A DNA stretch of 64,000 nucleotides from Lysinibacillus sp. FSL W8-0992 (GTDB lineage: Bacteria > Bacillota > Bacilli > Bacillales_A > Planococcaceae), in the NCBI RefSeq assembly GCF_038008685.1, contig NZ_JBBOZQ010000001.1:186001-250000 (forward strand). The letters run 5' to 3'. The position numbers and the translations under genes are program-made. Shown here one piece after another: positions 16,862 through 25,526 of this stretch. Position 1 is the stretch's first letter. Each line of letters begins with the position of its first letter. Under the pieces are notes generated by a model. It ran no database searches, was not told the DNA's origin, and saw only the letters and a program-made list of their open reading frames with translations.

Positions 16862-17035
16862 TGAAATTACAAGCCCCTTTCTTTCTTACAACGGTACAAA
16901 AAAATAATGCGTTATTCAAGTTTCAATTTAAACTGACCTTATAAAAATATTGATTTCTGACTATTTTTACAGAATCAGAATAGGACTATACTTAACGGTA
17001 GATTAAACTATTCAAAAACGAAGGAGATCTTTAAC

Positions 17036-17866
17036 ATGGCTCTTAAAAAAACTTTAACTATTGCAGGCTCAGATACATCTGGCGGCGCTGGCATGCAAGC
17101 AGACCTTAAAACATTCCAAGAACATGGCACATACGGTATGGTGGCACTAACAGTAGTTGTTACAATGGATCCTAATGGTTGGACACATAATGTAACACCA
17201 TTACCAACGGAGCTTCTTCAAAAACAAATTGATACAGCATTATCTACAGGCATTGATGCAGTTAAAACAGGTATGCTTTCAACAGAGGAAATCATTCGCA
17301 TAGCTGGTGAAGCAATCGCAAAATCTGGTACTTCTAATGTTGTCATTGATCCTGTTATGGTATGTAAAGGTGATGATGAAGTATTAAATCCTGGAAACAC
17401 TGATGCTATGATTCAATATCTTCTACCGCTAGCTGCAGTTACAACACCGAACCTTTTTGAAGCTGGTCAATTAGCTGGCACAGGTACACCTAAGTCAATT
17501 GATGAGATGAAAACAGCAGCGCGTAAAATTCATGAGCTAGGGGCAAAAGCTGTTGTCATTAAAGGTGGCAAAGCGTTAGCAACAGAAAAAGCTACAGACT
17601 TATTTTTTGATGGTGAAACATTCTACTTGTTAGAGTCAGAAAAAGTAGCTTCTACCTATAACCATGGTGCAGGCTGCACATTCGCTGCATCTGTAACAGC
17701 AAATTTAGCTAATGGTCTATCTGTAAAAGAAGCTGTTATTGAAGCAAAGGAATTTGTATCAGCTGCCATCGCTCATGGTTGGGCGTTAAACGACTATGTT
17801 GGACCCGTAATGCACGGTGCAAAATCTCGCTTTGGAGCACCAGAAGTGACTGTAACTGAAGTTTAA
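17036..17866 (+). CDS. pdxK: Pyridoxine kinase, ThiD/PdxK type
   Basis: A 276-residue ribokinase-fold kinase. It begins LTIAGSDTSGGAGMQADLKTF and contains ALTVVVTMDP, DAVKTGML, VIDPVMVCKGDDEVL and the anion hole NHGAGCTFAA. The NHGAGCTF variant and ALTVVVTMDP are as in B. subtilis PdxK (YwdB), which phosphorylates pyridoxine, pyridoxal and pyridoxamine, rather than GTGCTLSA of classic ThiD. A role in thiamine pyrimidine phosphorylation cannot be excluded. GAAGGAGAT precedes the ATG. Divergent from ung. Confidence 0.85.
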   Translation: MALKKTLTIAGSDTSGGAGMQADLKTFQEHGTYGMVALTVVVTMDPNGWTHNVTPLPTELLQKQIDTALSTGIDAVKTGMLSTEEIIRIAGEAIAKSGTSNVVIDPVMVCKGDDEVLNPGNTDAMIQYLLPLAAVTTPNLFEAGQLAGTGTPKSIDEMKTAARKIHELGAKAVVIKGGKALATEKATDLFFDGETFYLLESEKVASTYNHGAGCTFAASVTANLANGLSVKEAVIEAKEFVSAAIAHGWALNDYVGPVMHGAKSRFGAPEVTVTEV

Positions 17867-17936
17867 TGAATGTAAAAGTACATTTAATATAGTAGATAGA
17901 GCACTAATTAAAGTGCTCTCATCCCCTATAGAATAT

Positions 17937-18009
17937 AAAAAGGTATCTAATTAGAACTGACCTACACATCTTGCCTACAGGTCAGGTTTTTTCTAATTAG
18001 ATACCTTTT
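17937..18009. terminator. Long bidirectional terminator between pdxK and thioesterase gene
   Basis: AAAAAGGTATCTAATTAGAA (17937-17956) pairs with its complement ending at about 18007; inside, CTGACCT pairs with AGGTCAG. T runs stand on both sides, ending next to the stop of the convergent gene. Confidence 0.85.
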
Positions 18010-18010
18010 T

Positions 18011-18556
18011 TTACATATAGTTAACCATTAGTTCGAGCCGATAATCCCATGGATCGTTCATGGAGATAAAACTAGCTAATGCTTTACTTTCTTTTTTACG
18101 CTCCGCACGTGCTTTTGCTCGTTCAGAAGCAGTCTCATGCAATTTTGTTTCCTCTACTGTTTCAGGTATAACGCGCGGAACTGCAGTAGGCTGATTATGT
18201 TCATCAAGTGCGACAAAGGTTAATAATGCTGTTGCGGCAACTTTTCGCTCCCCTGTTTTGAGATTTTCGGAAATAACTTTCACAAATACCTCCATCGAAG
18301 AAGTCCCTGTCCATGTCACATAGGACTCAAAATAGACAGAGTCAGTAGGCCGAATTGGTTGTAAGAAATCGACCGAATCTGTTGAAGCGGTGACACAATC
18401 TCTTCTACTATGTTTGGCTGCAGAAATTGATGCGACTTGATCGATATCACTCATTAAGCGACCACCAAAAAGAGTATTATGATTGTTTACATCATTCGGA
18501 AAAACACGACTTGTCCGCATAACTCTAGATTCTTTACAAAACTTATAATCCTTCAT
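18011..18556 (-). CDS. Hotdog-fold acyl-CoA thioesterase
   Basis: A 181-residue protein of the YkhA/YciA-like acyl-CoA hydrolase family. The hotdog signature is visible in NHNTLFGGRLMSDIDQVASISAAKHS (helix with catalytic Asp) and DSVDFLQPIRPTDSV; a charged helical C-terminus (ASERAKARAERKKES) follows. Such enzymes hydrolyse acyl-CoA to free acid and CoA; chain-length preference is unknown. Convergent with pdxK. Confidence 0.85.
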   Translation of the reverse strand: MKDYKFCKESRVMRTSRVFPNDVNNHNTLFGGRLMSDIDQVASISAAKHSRRDCVTASTDSVDFLQPIRPTDSVYFESYVTWTGTSSMEVFVKVISENLKTGERKVAATALLTFVALDEHNQPTAVPRVIPETVEETKLHETASERAKARAERKKESKALASFISMNDPWDYRLELMVNYM

Positions 18557-18729
18557 CCCATCAATTCCCCCATTACTTATTTTTTGTTCCTATTATAATG
18601 CAATATTTTAATTGAAAAATCAATATTATTATCTGAAAATTAAAAATTTTTACATTTACACAATAAAATAGGACAAGATACCGTATCGCTGCATATGCCA
18701 TATATTAGCTGTATATGGGAGGGAGACGT

Positions 18730-19011
18730 ATGAAAAAACAAAAATCTGAGGAAACAACTGAAGAATCACGCTTGTTAGCTGGAGAAATAACTTCTTCTAA
18801 AGTTGAAGTAATCGCATCAATTATATTAACTCTCGGTTACTCACTATCCACCCTTGCCACGATATTAGCGTTACAGGAGGAGGAGGAGGATGCGCAATTA
18901 CTTGCTTCCAATTCACAAGATCAAAATCAACAATTTAAACAAATGTACAAACAATTACAATCCGTTAATAGTCGTTTAGATTCCATTGAAAAGAAGCTCA
19001 ATCGTTATTAA
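18730..19011 (+). CDS. Small membrane protein with C-terminal coiled coil
   Basis: A 93-residue protein: a charged N-terminus (KKQKSEETTEESRLL), a membrane segment (about 32-53, VIASIILTLGYSLSTLATILAL), an acidic patch (EEEEDAQ) and a Gln-rich coiled coil ending SRLDSIEKKLNRY. GGGAGGGAG precedes the ATG at 18730, which rules out the GTG/ATG further upstream. I do not recognise a family; it may be a membrane-tethered oligomeric adaptor. Confidence 0.7.
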   Translation: MKKQKSEETTEESRLLAGEITSSKVEVIASIILTLGYSLSTLATILALQEEEEDAQLLASNSQDQNQQFKQMYKQLQSVNSRLDSIEKKLNRY

Positions 19012-19069
19012 AAGGTACATATCCTATTCGCTCCGCTATGAGTAGTCTTATTTTTGATGCGCATACATG

Positions 19070-19117
19070 TAAAAAAACCACCATTCTCCGTCATAAAGAG
19101 AATGGTGGCTTTTTTAC
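19070..19117 (+). terminator. Terminator after the coiled-coil protein gene
   Basis: AAAAAAACCACCATTCTC (19071-19088) pairs with GAGAATGGTGGCTTTTTT (19098-19115), with an 8-9-base loop. Confidence 0.88.
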
Positions 19118-19567
19118 TATACTATGATAATGAGCTTTCATGTCTTCTCTTCACGCTACAGCTTTAAACCAAATTATGTAGAAGGACGTCATCTATTGTA
19201 CCAAGATAGAAATCGTTTTTGTCTTACTTAAAATCCCCTTCTGCATGGTAAACTGTCACTCTACGTGAGAGAAGTCAAATATGCAACATCTTTTTATTTT
19301 GTGAAACCGCATACAAATTCAAGCGACACTTTTTGTACATATTTGCTTTCACACTCTATATATTGATACATTACAATAACTTTTTCAAGGATTTTGCTTA
19401 AAAAAATAACAAGTGAATCATAATCTTTTGCGATTTCACTATTTTACCCAATTTTAAAATATGAACATTTACCTCAACAAAAATTTGTCATAAAAAGGTC
19501 ATTCAATTTCCCTTTGTGACCTTTTTTGACTATACTTAAGAAAGAAATAATCGAGAGGAGTGTTAAG
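19118..19567. other. AT-rich intergenic stretch before yojF
   Basis: About 450 bases without a supportable gene. The only clear structure is a hairpin AAAAAGGTCA (19493-19502 region) with TGACCTTTTTT (about 19519-19529), a terminator-like stem just ahead of a TATACT -10-like hexamer and the yojF ribosome binding site. It may insulate yojF from upstream transcription. Confidence 0.5.
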
Positions 19568-19918
19568 ATGCAAGAAGTACAAGTAGAGACGTTGCAAGAA
19601 TTACTAAATTCTTTCGCCAACAAAGACGTTTATATCCATCTTGAGACGACAAACGGTTCTTACGCAGCACACTATGATGAAAAGTTTTTTAATGCCGGTG
19701 CATTCATACGTAATGCAAAAATTAATTACGAACTGGCTAAAGTGGTAGATGCCTCTCCACATCGTGTTGGCTTAAAAATGGCACATGGTTGGGTTTATGC
19801 TCAAGGTATTACACATTATGAATTAGATGAATTAGGCCGTTTATTAATGGCTGGACTAGACTATTCAGGTAAATTGGCGATAGCACTTGAAATTAGCGAA
19901 ACGCCGTTTACTTACTAA
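19568..19918 (+). CDS. yojF: YojF family protein (DUF1806)
   Basis: A 116-residue protein, MQEVQVETLQELLNSFANKDVYIHLETTNGSYA..., matching the length and context of B. subtilis YojF, which sits upstream of bshB2 (yojG). Function unknown, though the constant pairing suggests a role with the deacetylase in bacillithiol metabolism. GAGAGGAGTG precedes the ATG at 19568; an in-frame start at 19526 has no binding site. bshB2 follows after 13 bp. Confidence 0.85.
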   Translation: MQEVQVETLQELLNSFANKDVYIHLETTNGSYAAHYDEKFFNAGAFIRNAKINYELAKVVDASPHRVGLKMAHGWVYAQGITHYELDELGRLLMAGLDYSGKLAIALEISETPFTY

Positions 19919-19931
19919 GGGGGACAACTTT

Positions 19932-20621
19932 TTGAATTTACAACCACAACGTCATATTTTAATTGTTTACCCTCACCCAGACGATGAGGCTTTTTCAGTT
20001 GCTGGAACGATTGCTTATTATACAAAGAAGATGAATACACCTGTTACATATGCCTGCTTAACATTGGGTGAAATGGGTCGTAATTTAGGAAATCCACCTT
20101 TTGCTACGCGTGAATCGTTGCCAGAAATACGCCGCAAGGAGCTAGTTGATGCAGCGGATGCTATGGGTATTCAAGATTTACGTATGCTTGGCCTACGGGA
20201 TAAGACAATTGAATTTGAAGATGATGAAAAAATGGTCAAGCTCATGGAAGGCTTGATTGAAGAATTAATGCCATCGCTTATTTTCACTTTCCTTCCAGGC
20301 TTTGCAGTGCATCCTGACCATGAAGCAACAGCACGTGCTGTTGTTGAGGCTGTTCGCCGCATGCCTAAAGCAGCGCGACCTCAAATTTTCGGATGTGCCT
20401 TCGCCAATGATACACTCGCTAAAAACGGCGAGCCACACGTTCAAATCGATATTCGTGAAATGAAAATGGATAAATTAAAAGCATTACAAGCTCACGCTTC
20501 TCAAACAGGTTGGATGATGCAAGAAACTGAAAAACGTATTGACGACGGCGAGCCAATGAGCGAAAGCTGGCTTAATGTTGAAAAGTTCTACATTGTTAAC
20601 CCTGACAATTATATAAAATAA
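19932..20621 (+). CDS. bshB2: Bacillithiol biosynthesis deacetylase BshB2
   Basis: A 229-residue LmbE/PIG-L-type zinc deacetylase. The metal site is HPDDEAF near the N-terminus and HPDHEATARAV in the middle; GEMGRNLGNPPFATRESLPEIRRKEL is characteristic. It deacetylates GlcNAc-malate to GlcN-malate in bacillithiol synthesis, overlapping with BshB1, and may also act on thiol conjugates. The start is TTG with AAGGGGGAC 8 bases upstream; no ATG fits. Cotranscribed with yojF. Confidence 0.9.
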   Translation: MNLQPQRHILIVYPHPDDEAFSVAGTIAYYTKKMNTPVTYACLTLGEMGRNLGNPPFATRESLPEIRRKELVDAADAMGIQDLRMLGLRDKTIEFEDDEKMVKLMEGLIEELMPSLIFTFLPGFAVHPDHEATARAVVEAVRRMPKAARPQIFGCAFANDTLAKNGEPHVQIDIREMKMDKLKALQAHASQTGWMMQETEKRIDDGEPMSESWLNVEKFYIVNPDNYIK

Positions 20622-20625
20622 TACA

Positions 20626-20666
20626 AAAAGCGGTTGTGCCCTAAAGAGGTCACAACCGTTTTTATT
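20626..20666. terminator. Bidirectional terminator between bshB2 and the terC-like gene
   Basis: AAAAAGCGGTTGTG (20625-20638) pairs with CACAACCGTTTTT (20650-20663); the T run overlaps the stop codon of the convergent gene. Confidence 0.85.
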
Positions 20667-21408
20667 TAGCTATTTTCAATTTATTGATTACATGTACAAT
20701 CATCGTTAAAACAAATGCAATTACTAAAATAACAAAAAACAAATAATGAGGCACATATATTCCAAATACAGTCACTAACATCTTAAGTGCAATGATGCCA
20801 ATAATGATAAAAGCAGTCGCCTCTAGCTCTGGTATTTTTTCAATGATAATTAAAAATAAACCTGCTATTGTTCGCATCATTAAAATACCTAACATTCCGC
20901 CTATTAATAATACCCAAACTTGATCAGATATCGCAAAGGCAGCAAATATTGAATCAATTGAAAAGGCAATATCCATTAACTCTACAGAAATAACCGTTGC
21001 CCAAAATACGCCAAAAACACGTACCATCAATCCAGACTTTTTTACCTCTTTAACACTATCCTCTTGTCCTAGTTGTAAAAAATGAGCGATACTAATCCAC
21101 CCTAAATACAAAGCCCCCAACACTTTAATAAACCAAAATTCTACTAGATATACACCAATTCCAATAAATATAAAACGGAAAAAATAAGCGCCAAGCATAC
21201 CATACATTAATGCCCGTTTACGTTGCTTATCCGGTAAATGTTTGACAAGTACCGCTAGTACGAGGGCATTATCTGCTGATAGTAATCCCTCAATTACAAT
21301 AAGCGATGAAATTAATCCCCACGATACTGGATCTGCCAATACTTTTTTCCACATGTCCCAATCGAAAAATTGCATATATGTAGATAGTATTCCGTGAATA
21401 ATGTCCAA
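20662..21408 (-). CDS. TerC family membrane protein
   Basis: A 248-residue integral membrane protein with seven to eight hydrophobic segments. The TerC signatures SADNALVLAVLVKHLP and ELMDIAFSIDSIFAAFAIS each carry the acidic residues thought to bind metal in the membrane. Related Bacillus proteins (MeeF, MeeY) export manganese to secreted enzymes; that role here is inference. The start is TTG, with GGGGGG 7 bases upstream. No Mn riboswitch pattern is visible in the 287-base gap to ilvA. Confidence 0.85.
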   Translation of the reverse strand: MDIIHGILSTYMQFFDWDMWKKVLADPVSWGLISSLIVIEGLLSADNALVLAVLVKHLPDKQRKRALMYGMLGAYFFRFIFIGIGVYLVEFWFIKVLGALYLGWISIAHFLQLGQEDSVKEVKKSGLMVRVFGVFWATVISVELMDIAFSIDSIFAAFAISDQVWVLLIGGMLGILMMRTIAGLFLIIIEKIPELEATAFIIIGIIALKMLVTVFGIYVPHYLFFVILVIAFVLTMIVHVINKLKIAK

Positions 21409-21695
21409 CTGCTTCCCCCCTACTTGTCCTAAACTAATCTAGTATATGCTCGCCAATCATCGTTATGATGTGTGATCCACTTCTCATTTTTAAAAAATTC
21501 TAAACAATTTAATTACTACTAAACTCGAATAATAGACGTTTTTTCTCGAACATAACAGATTATGCTACCTCAATAAAACGCTATGATAAAAATAGACACC
21601 GAAAATTTAGAATTTACTAAAAATTTATAACAAAAGTCGAGAAAAATATGCTATCATAGATGAATGTTTTATACGTAAAACGGAGGATGAATACT

Positions 21696-22958
21696 ATGGA
21701 AGTAGCTGATACTAAAACTGTGCAAGTAGAAAATATTTTAATTGCACATCACTTTTTAAAAGATGTAGTGGTGCATACGCCACTGCAGAAAAACGATTAT
21801 TTATCGGAGAAATACGGAGCCCACATTTATTTCAAACGTGAAGATTTACAACATGTTCGCTCTTTTAAACTACGTGGTGCTTACTATAAAATTAAAAAAA
21901 TTGAGGAAGAAGCTCGCGAAGCAGGTGTTGTTTGTGCAAGTGCCGGCAATCATGCACAAGGTGTTGCCTATGCCTGTGCACAACTAAAGATTCAAGCTAG
22001 CATTTTTATGCCTCAAACTACCCCTAAACAAAAAATCGACCAAGTCCGAATGTTCGGCCGCGATTATGTTGAAATTATTTTAGCAGGAGATACGTTTGAT
22101 GATGCTGCTGAAAGTGCAATGGTCTACTGCGAGGAACAAAGTAAAATCTTTATCCACCCTTTCGATGATTTCGACGTCATCGCTGGACAAGGAACTGTCG
22201 CTGTTGAAATAATGAATGACATGGAAGAACCAATTGACTATGTATTCGGTAGTATCGGCGGTGGCGGATTAATGTCAGGTGTTTCAGCTTATGTGAAAAA
22301 CCTCTCCCCCAACAGTAAAATTATCGGTGTAGAGCCAGCTGGCGCAGGCAGTATGAAAGCCGCGTTTGCAGAGGGCGGTGCAGTGGCTCTTGATTGGATT
22401 GACAAATTCGTTGATGGCGCTGCCGTAAAATGCGTCGGTCACCACACATATGATGTTTGTCGCCGATACTTAGACGATATCGTACTCGTACCCGAAGGAA
22501 AAGTATGTACAACAATATTGGATTTGTACAATAAACATGCTATTATCGCTGAACCAGCTGGCGCATTATCAGTCGCTGCTCTCGACAGCTATAAAGAAGA
22601 AATTAAAGGCAAATCTGTCGTCGTTATTATTAGCGGTGGTAATAATGATATTGGGCGTATGCAAGAAATTAAAGAAAAATCTTTAATTCATGAAGGCTTA
22701 CTATACTACTTCATCGTAAGTTTCCCTCAACGTGCAGGTGCACTACGCCAATTCCTTACAAGTGTTGTAGGGCCAAATGATGATATTACTACTTTTGAAT
22801 ATACAAAGAAAAACAACAAGGAAAGCGGCCCTGCCTTAGTAGGCATTGAGCTCGGTAATCGTGATGACTATGATGGCTTACTAAGACGGATGAAAGAGTT
22901 TGGATTCAACTACAAAGAAGTAAATAATGATATCCAATTATTTGGATTACTCGTATAA
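21696..22958 (+). CDS. ilvA: Threonine ammonia-lyase (threonine dehydratase) IlvA
   Basis: A 420-residue PLP enzyme making 2-oxobutanoate and ammonia from threonine, the first step to isoleucine. The PLP lysine is Lys58 in HVRSFKLRGAYY; SAGNHAQGVA, the glycine loop GSIGGGGLMSG and SGGNND are typical. A short C-terminal ACT-like domain (about 336-420, YYFIVSFPQRAGALRQF) suggests feedback control. The ATG at 21696 follows GGAGG by 9 bases; the ATG at 21687 abuts the site and is rejected. It stands alone, with no ilv operon nearby. Confidence 0.92.
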   Translation: MEVADTKTVQVENILIAHHFLKDVVVHTPLQKNDYLSEKYGAHIYFKREDLQHVRSFKLRGAYYKIKKIEEEAREAGVVCASAGNHAQGVAYACAQLKIQASIFMPQTTPKQKIDQVRMFGRDYVEIILAGDTFDDAAESAMVYCEEQSKIFIHPFDDFDVIAGQGTVAVEIMNDMEEPIDYVFGSIGGGGLMSGVSAYVKNLSPNSKIIGVEPAGAGSMKAAFAEGGAVALDWIDKFVDGAAVKCVGHHTYDVCRRYLDDIVLVPEGKVCTTILDLYNKHAIIAEPAGALSVAALDSYKEEIKGKSVVVIISGGNNDIGRMQEIKEKSLIHEGLLYYFIVSFPQRAGALRQFLTSVVGPNDDITTFEYTKKNNKESGPALVGIELGNRDDYDGLLRRMKEFGFNYKEVNNDIQLFGLLV

Positions 22959-22969
22959 GTTCTTCTTTC

Positions 22970-23179
22970 TGGTAGTGCCAGGCACTCAAACAATTCTGAA
23001 TTCTACCAGTAGCATATTTTTTAATTACCAAGTAAAAATCCACATAGACTCCTGCGGGAACTGCACAAAATGTAAGACGCAACAGTCAGCGCGACAGTGA
23101 CGGTTGCGTCTTACATTGTGCCCGCGGAAGGCGTAGTGGATTAGGTGTCAGGCACCCAAACAATTCTGAATTCTGACAG
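22970..23179. repeat. Dispersed palindromic element, family 1 (copy A)
   Basis: Two direct copies of a 25-30-bp end, AGTGCCAGGCACTCAAAC... (22974-23003) and GTGTCAGGCACCCAAAC... (23145-23172), both continuing AATTCTGAATTCT, flank a core with nested inverted repeats. In the core AATGTAAGACGCAAC (23069-23083) pairs perfectly with GTTGCGTCTTACATT (23103-23117), and AATCCAC (23037-23043) with GTGGATT (23136-23142). No coding frame. Related copies lie at 24654, 52919 and 62675. Confidence 0.85.
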
Positions 23180-23230
23180 TAGGATGCTCCCCAAGAACAT
23201 AGCATAGACCCACACTACAAAGAAGAAAAA

Positions 23231-24628
23231 TTAGTATACAATTTTTTGGGCAGGCGAATCCTCTTTTAACCGAAAATCATATTTGTTTGCATTTTGATAT
23301 TTCGGGTCTATATAGCTTGACTTCTCATCACTTTTTGAGGCTTTTCGAAATTTAGAAAAAGAAGTATATTCTTCCTCTTTCCATATCCAAATACCCGTTT
23401 CTCCTTTTTCTTTATGGAATACATTCCTTTGTAGTTTATTTTTTTGATTGGTTGTAAAATAGTTGGAGATAAAAATCCGCGATGGTCCAGCGGTGAAAAC
23501 ATTTCTTTCTATCACATTGTTTTTTGTATCATATTGTAATAATAGCTGTCCCCCATCAAGCCCCTTTGTGTCATTTCGATAAAGAATATTTTGAGAGATA
23601 GTCGAATTGATCGTACCTCCCCGATCTTCATCATACCCACCAATTGCTATCCCAGTGTAAAAGTTTTCATAAATAATATTGTTTATTATTTTAATGTTAT
23701 CAGCGTATTTTTTAGCATGCTCAGAGGTTGCTTCTATTCCAATATCACTTTTATAAACGGTATTCTTTTCAATGGTTATATTTTTCCCACCATCTACATA
23801 AATTCCGCCAGCAGCATACTCCTCCCCATAAGCTGGATTGCCGTAAGAGGATATGTCATAAACTATATTATTCTTTACGATGCCATTCCGCACAAAGTCC
23901 ACTTTTATATCATTTGAAATGCCTTCATAACCAATTAGATCAATCCCGATATTATCACTACGGCGAACTATATTATTTTCTACTTTAAAACCGTCAATAT
24001 TTCCATTTAGAACAAGAGATTCACTTGCCCCTAGTTTCAAGTCTTCTAATGTATTATTTGAAATATGTATATCTTGCATTGTGCCAGTTCCGTATATAGC
24101 AATCCCATGGCCGTTCCCATTATCTGCATAGGTTTCAATGCGCTGCACATGATTATTTTCTAGTGTAATATGGCTGCTAGAACCTGTTACATAAATCCCC
24201 ATTACCGTTTCGTCCGCTAAATGAGTAGATAAATCCTGAATAGTTAATCCACTGATGGTCACGTAATTTTTATTATTTATCACCACTAAGGCTGTATCCT
24301 CTTCAACATCCTTCAAGTCCTTTCCACTAAGAACAACTTTCTCCTTGTTGTAAGCTTTAAATGTAATCGGTTTTGACTTGGTGCCACTTTGTTTTACGAC
24401 AAGTTTTTCATGATAATTTCCTTTTCGTATGAGGACGGTAGTACCGGCATCTGCTTCTAAAGCCGCTTTTTTTATTGTGCGAAACGGCTTTGATTTTGTA
24501 CCATCATTTTGATCATTTCCATTTGTCGCAACGTAAATAGCTTGATCCTTCTTATCCACATTATTGTTTAAAACAAAGACAATCACTATAGCAACTGCAA
24601 CCAAGAGGATAAAATAAATTTTTTTCAT
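23231..24628 (-). CDS. Secreted right-handed parallel beta-helix protein
   Basis: A 465-residue protein with one N-terminal hydrophobic segment (about 3-21, signal or anchor), then YVATNGNDQNDGTKSKPFRTIKKA, the start typical of DUF1565/pectate-lyase-like beta-helix proteins. About ten helix turns follow, with recurrent NNxI(V/E)xN motifs (for example ITLENNHV, ITIEKNTVY, IIYENFYTGIAIGG). These folds bind or cleave polysaccharides; no catalytic residues can be assigned. It has no gene partners and lies between copy A and a solo end of repeat family 1, suggesting it was gained as a unit. Confidence 0.8.
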   Translation of the reverse strand: MKKIYFILLVAVAIVIVFVLNNNVDKKDQAIYVATNGNDQNDGTKSKPFRTIKKAALEADAGTTVLIRKGNYHEKLVVKQSGTKSKPITFKAYNKEKVVLSGKDLKDVEEDTALVVINNKNYVTISGLTIQDLSTHLADETVMGIYVTGSSSHITLENNHVQRIETYADNGNGHGIAIYGTGTMQDIHISNNTLEDLKLGASESLVLNGNIDGFKVENNIVRRSDNIGIDLIGYEGISNDIKVDFVRNGIVKNNIVYDISSYGNPAYGEEYAAGGIYVDGGKNITIEKNTVYKSDIGIEATSEHAKKYADNIKIINNIIYENFYTGIAIGGYDEDRGGTINSTISQNILYRNDTKGLDGGQLLLQYDTKNNVIERNVFTAGPSRIFISNYFTTNQKNKLQRNVFHKEKGETGIWIWKEEEYTSFSKFRKASKSDEKSSYIDPKYQNANKYDFRLKEDSPAQKIVY

Positions 24629-24653
24629 TAAATCATTCCTTATTGTATATTAA

Positions 24654-24688
24654 AGTGCCAGTCACCCAAACAATTCTGAATTTTCACT
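24654..24688. repeat. Solo end of repeat family 1 (copy D)
   Basis: AGTGCCAGTCACCCAAACAA followed by TTCTGAATTTTCACT matches the terminal repeat of copy A in the same orientation, with no core. It lies 25 bases upstream of the beta-helix gene start. Confidence 0.8.
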
Positions 24689-24731
24689 AGAACATTAAAA
24701 ACGCCCATACTCATGTAGGGGCGTTAAATCT

Positions 24732-25526
24732 TTATCCTAGCAACGCACGGTCTGAATTCATTTTCTCTCCACGGATGCGTTCAAATTCAGCCATTAAATC
24801 AGGAATAGTTAGTTCGTGTTTACGATCCTCACCGACTTCCAAAATGATTTGACCTTTATCCATCATAATGAGGCGATTTCCTAAATCCAATGCTTGTTGC
24901 ATATTGTGTGTTACCATCAGCGTTGTAAGGTTATCCTTTTCAACTAAATGCTTCGTAATGCGCGTAATAAGCTCAGCACGCGAAGGGTCAAGTGCTGCTG
25001 TATGCTCATCTAGCAATAAAATCGATGGCTTCGTAAACGTGGCCATGAGAAGTGATAACGCCTGACGCTCACCACCAGAAAGAAGACCAACCTTTGCCGA
25101 TAGACGATTTTCCAAGTTTAAGCCAAGCATCTCTAATGATTCCTTAAAAACTTGTCGGCGCTTCTTATCCACACCAATATGCAATCCCCGACTCTTATTT
25201 CTAGAATACGCTAGTGCTAAATTTTCTTCAATCGTCATTGTTGGTGCTGTACCCGCCATAGGGTCCTGAAACACTCGCCCAATAAAATGCGAGCGTTTAT
25301 ATTCGGGCAACCCCGTCACGTTATTACCGTCTATTAAAACAGAACCGAAGTCAGGTGTTAACGCGCCAGAAATCATATTCATCATCGTTGATTTACCGGC
25401 ACCATTACTACCGATAATTGTAACGAAATCACCTGGTTTTAAATGCAGGTTTATTTCAGCAAGTGCAATTTTTTCATCAGGTGTACCTTCATTGAAAATT
25501 TTGTTAATGCCGTCTAATTTAAGCAA
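24732..25526 (-). CDS. ABC transporter ATPase (TrpZ-like)
   Basis: A 264-residue ATP-binding subunit. Walker A GSNGAGKST (about 39-47), signature LLSGGERQALSLL, Walker B ILLLDEHTAALDP and the switch histidine in MVTHNMQ are all present. The DEHTAALDP form and partners place it with the transporter group that includes the streptococcal tryptophan importer TrpXYZ. The TTG start overlaps the end of the permease gene by 8 bases, so the two are translationally coupled. Confidence 0.85.
   Translation of the reverse strand: MLKLDGINKIFNEGTPDEKIALAEINLHLKPGDFVTIIGSNGAGKSTMMNMISGALTPDFGSVLIDGNNVTGLPEYKRSHFIGRVFQDPMAGTAPTMTIEENLALAYSRNKSRGLHIGVDKKRRQVFKESLEMLGLNLENRLSAKVGLLSGGERQALSLLMATFTKPSILLLDEHTAALDPSRAELITRITKHLVEKDNLTTLMVTHNMQQALDLGNRLIMMDKGQIILEVGEDRKHELTIPDLMAEFERIRGEKMNSDRALLG

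Noticed and set aside
22970..23179. Insertion sequence
   Set aside because: No transposase frame in the element; it is a short non-coding palindromic repeat.
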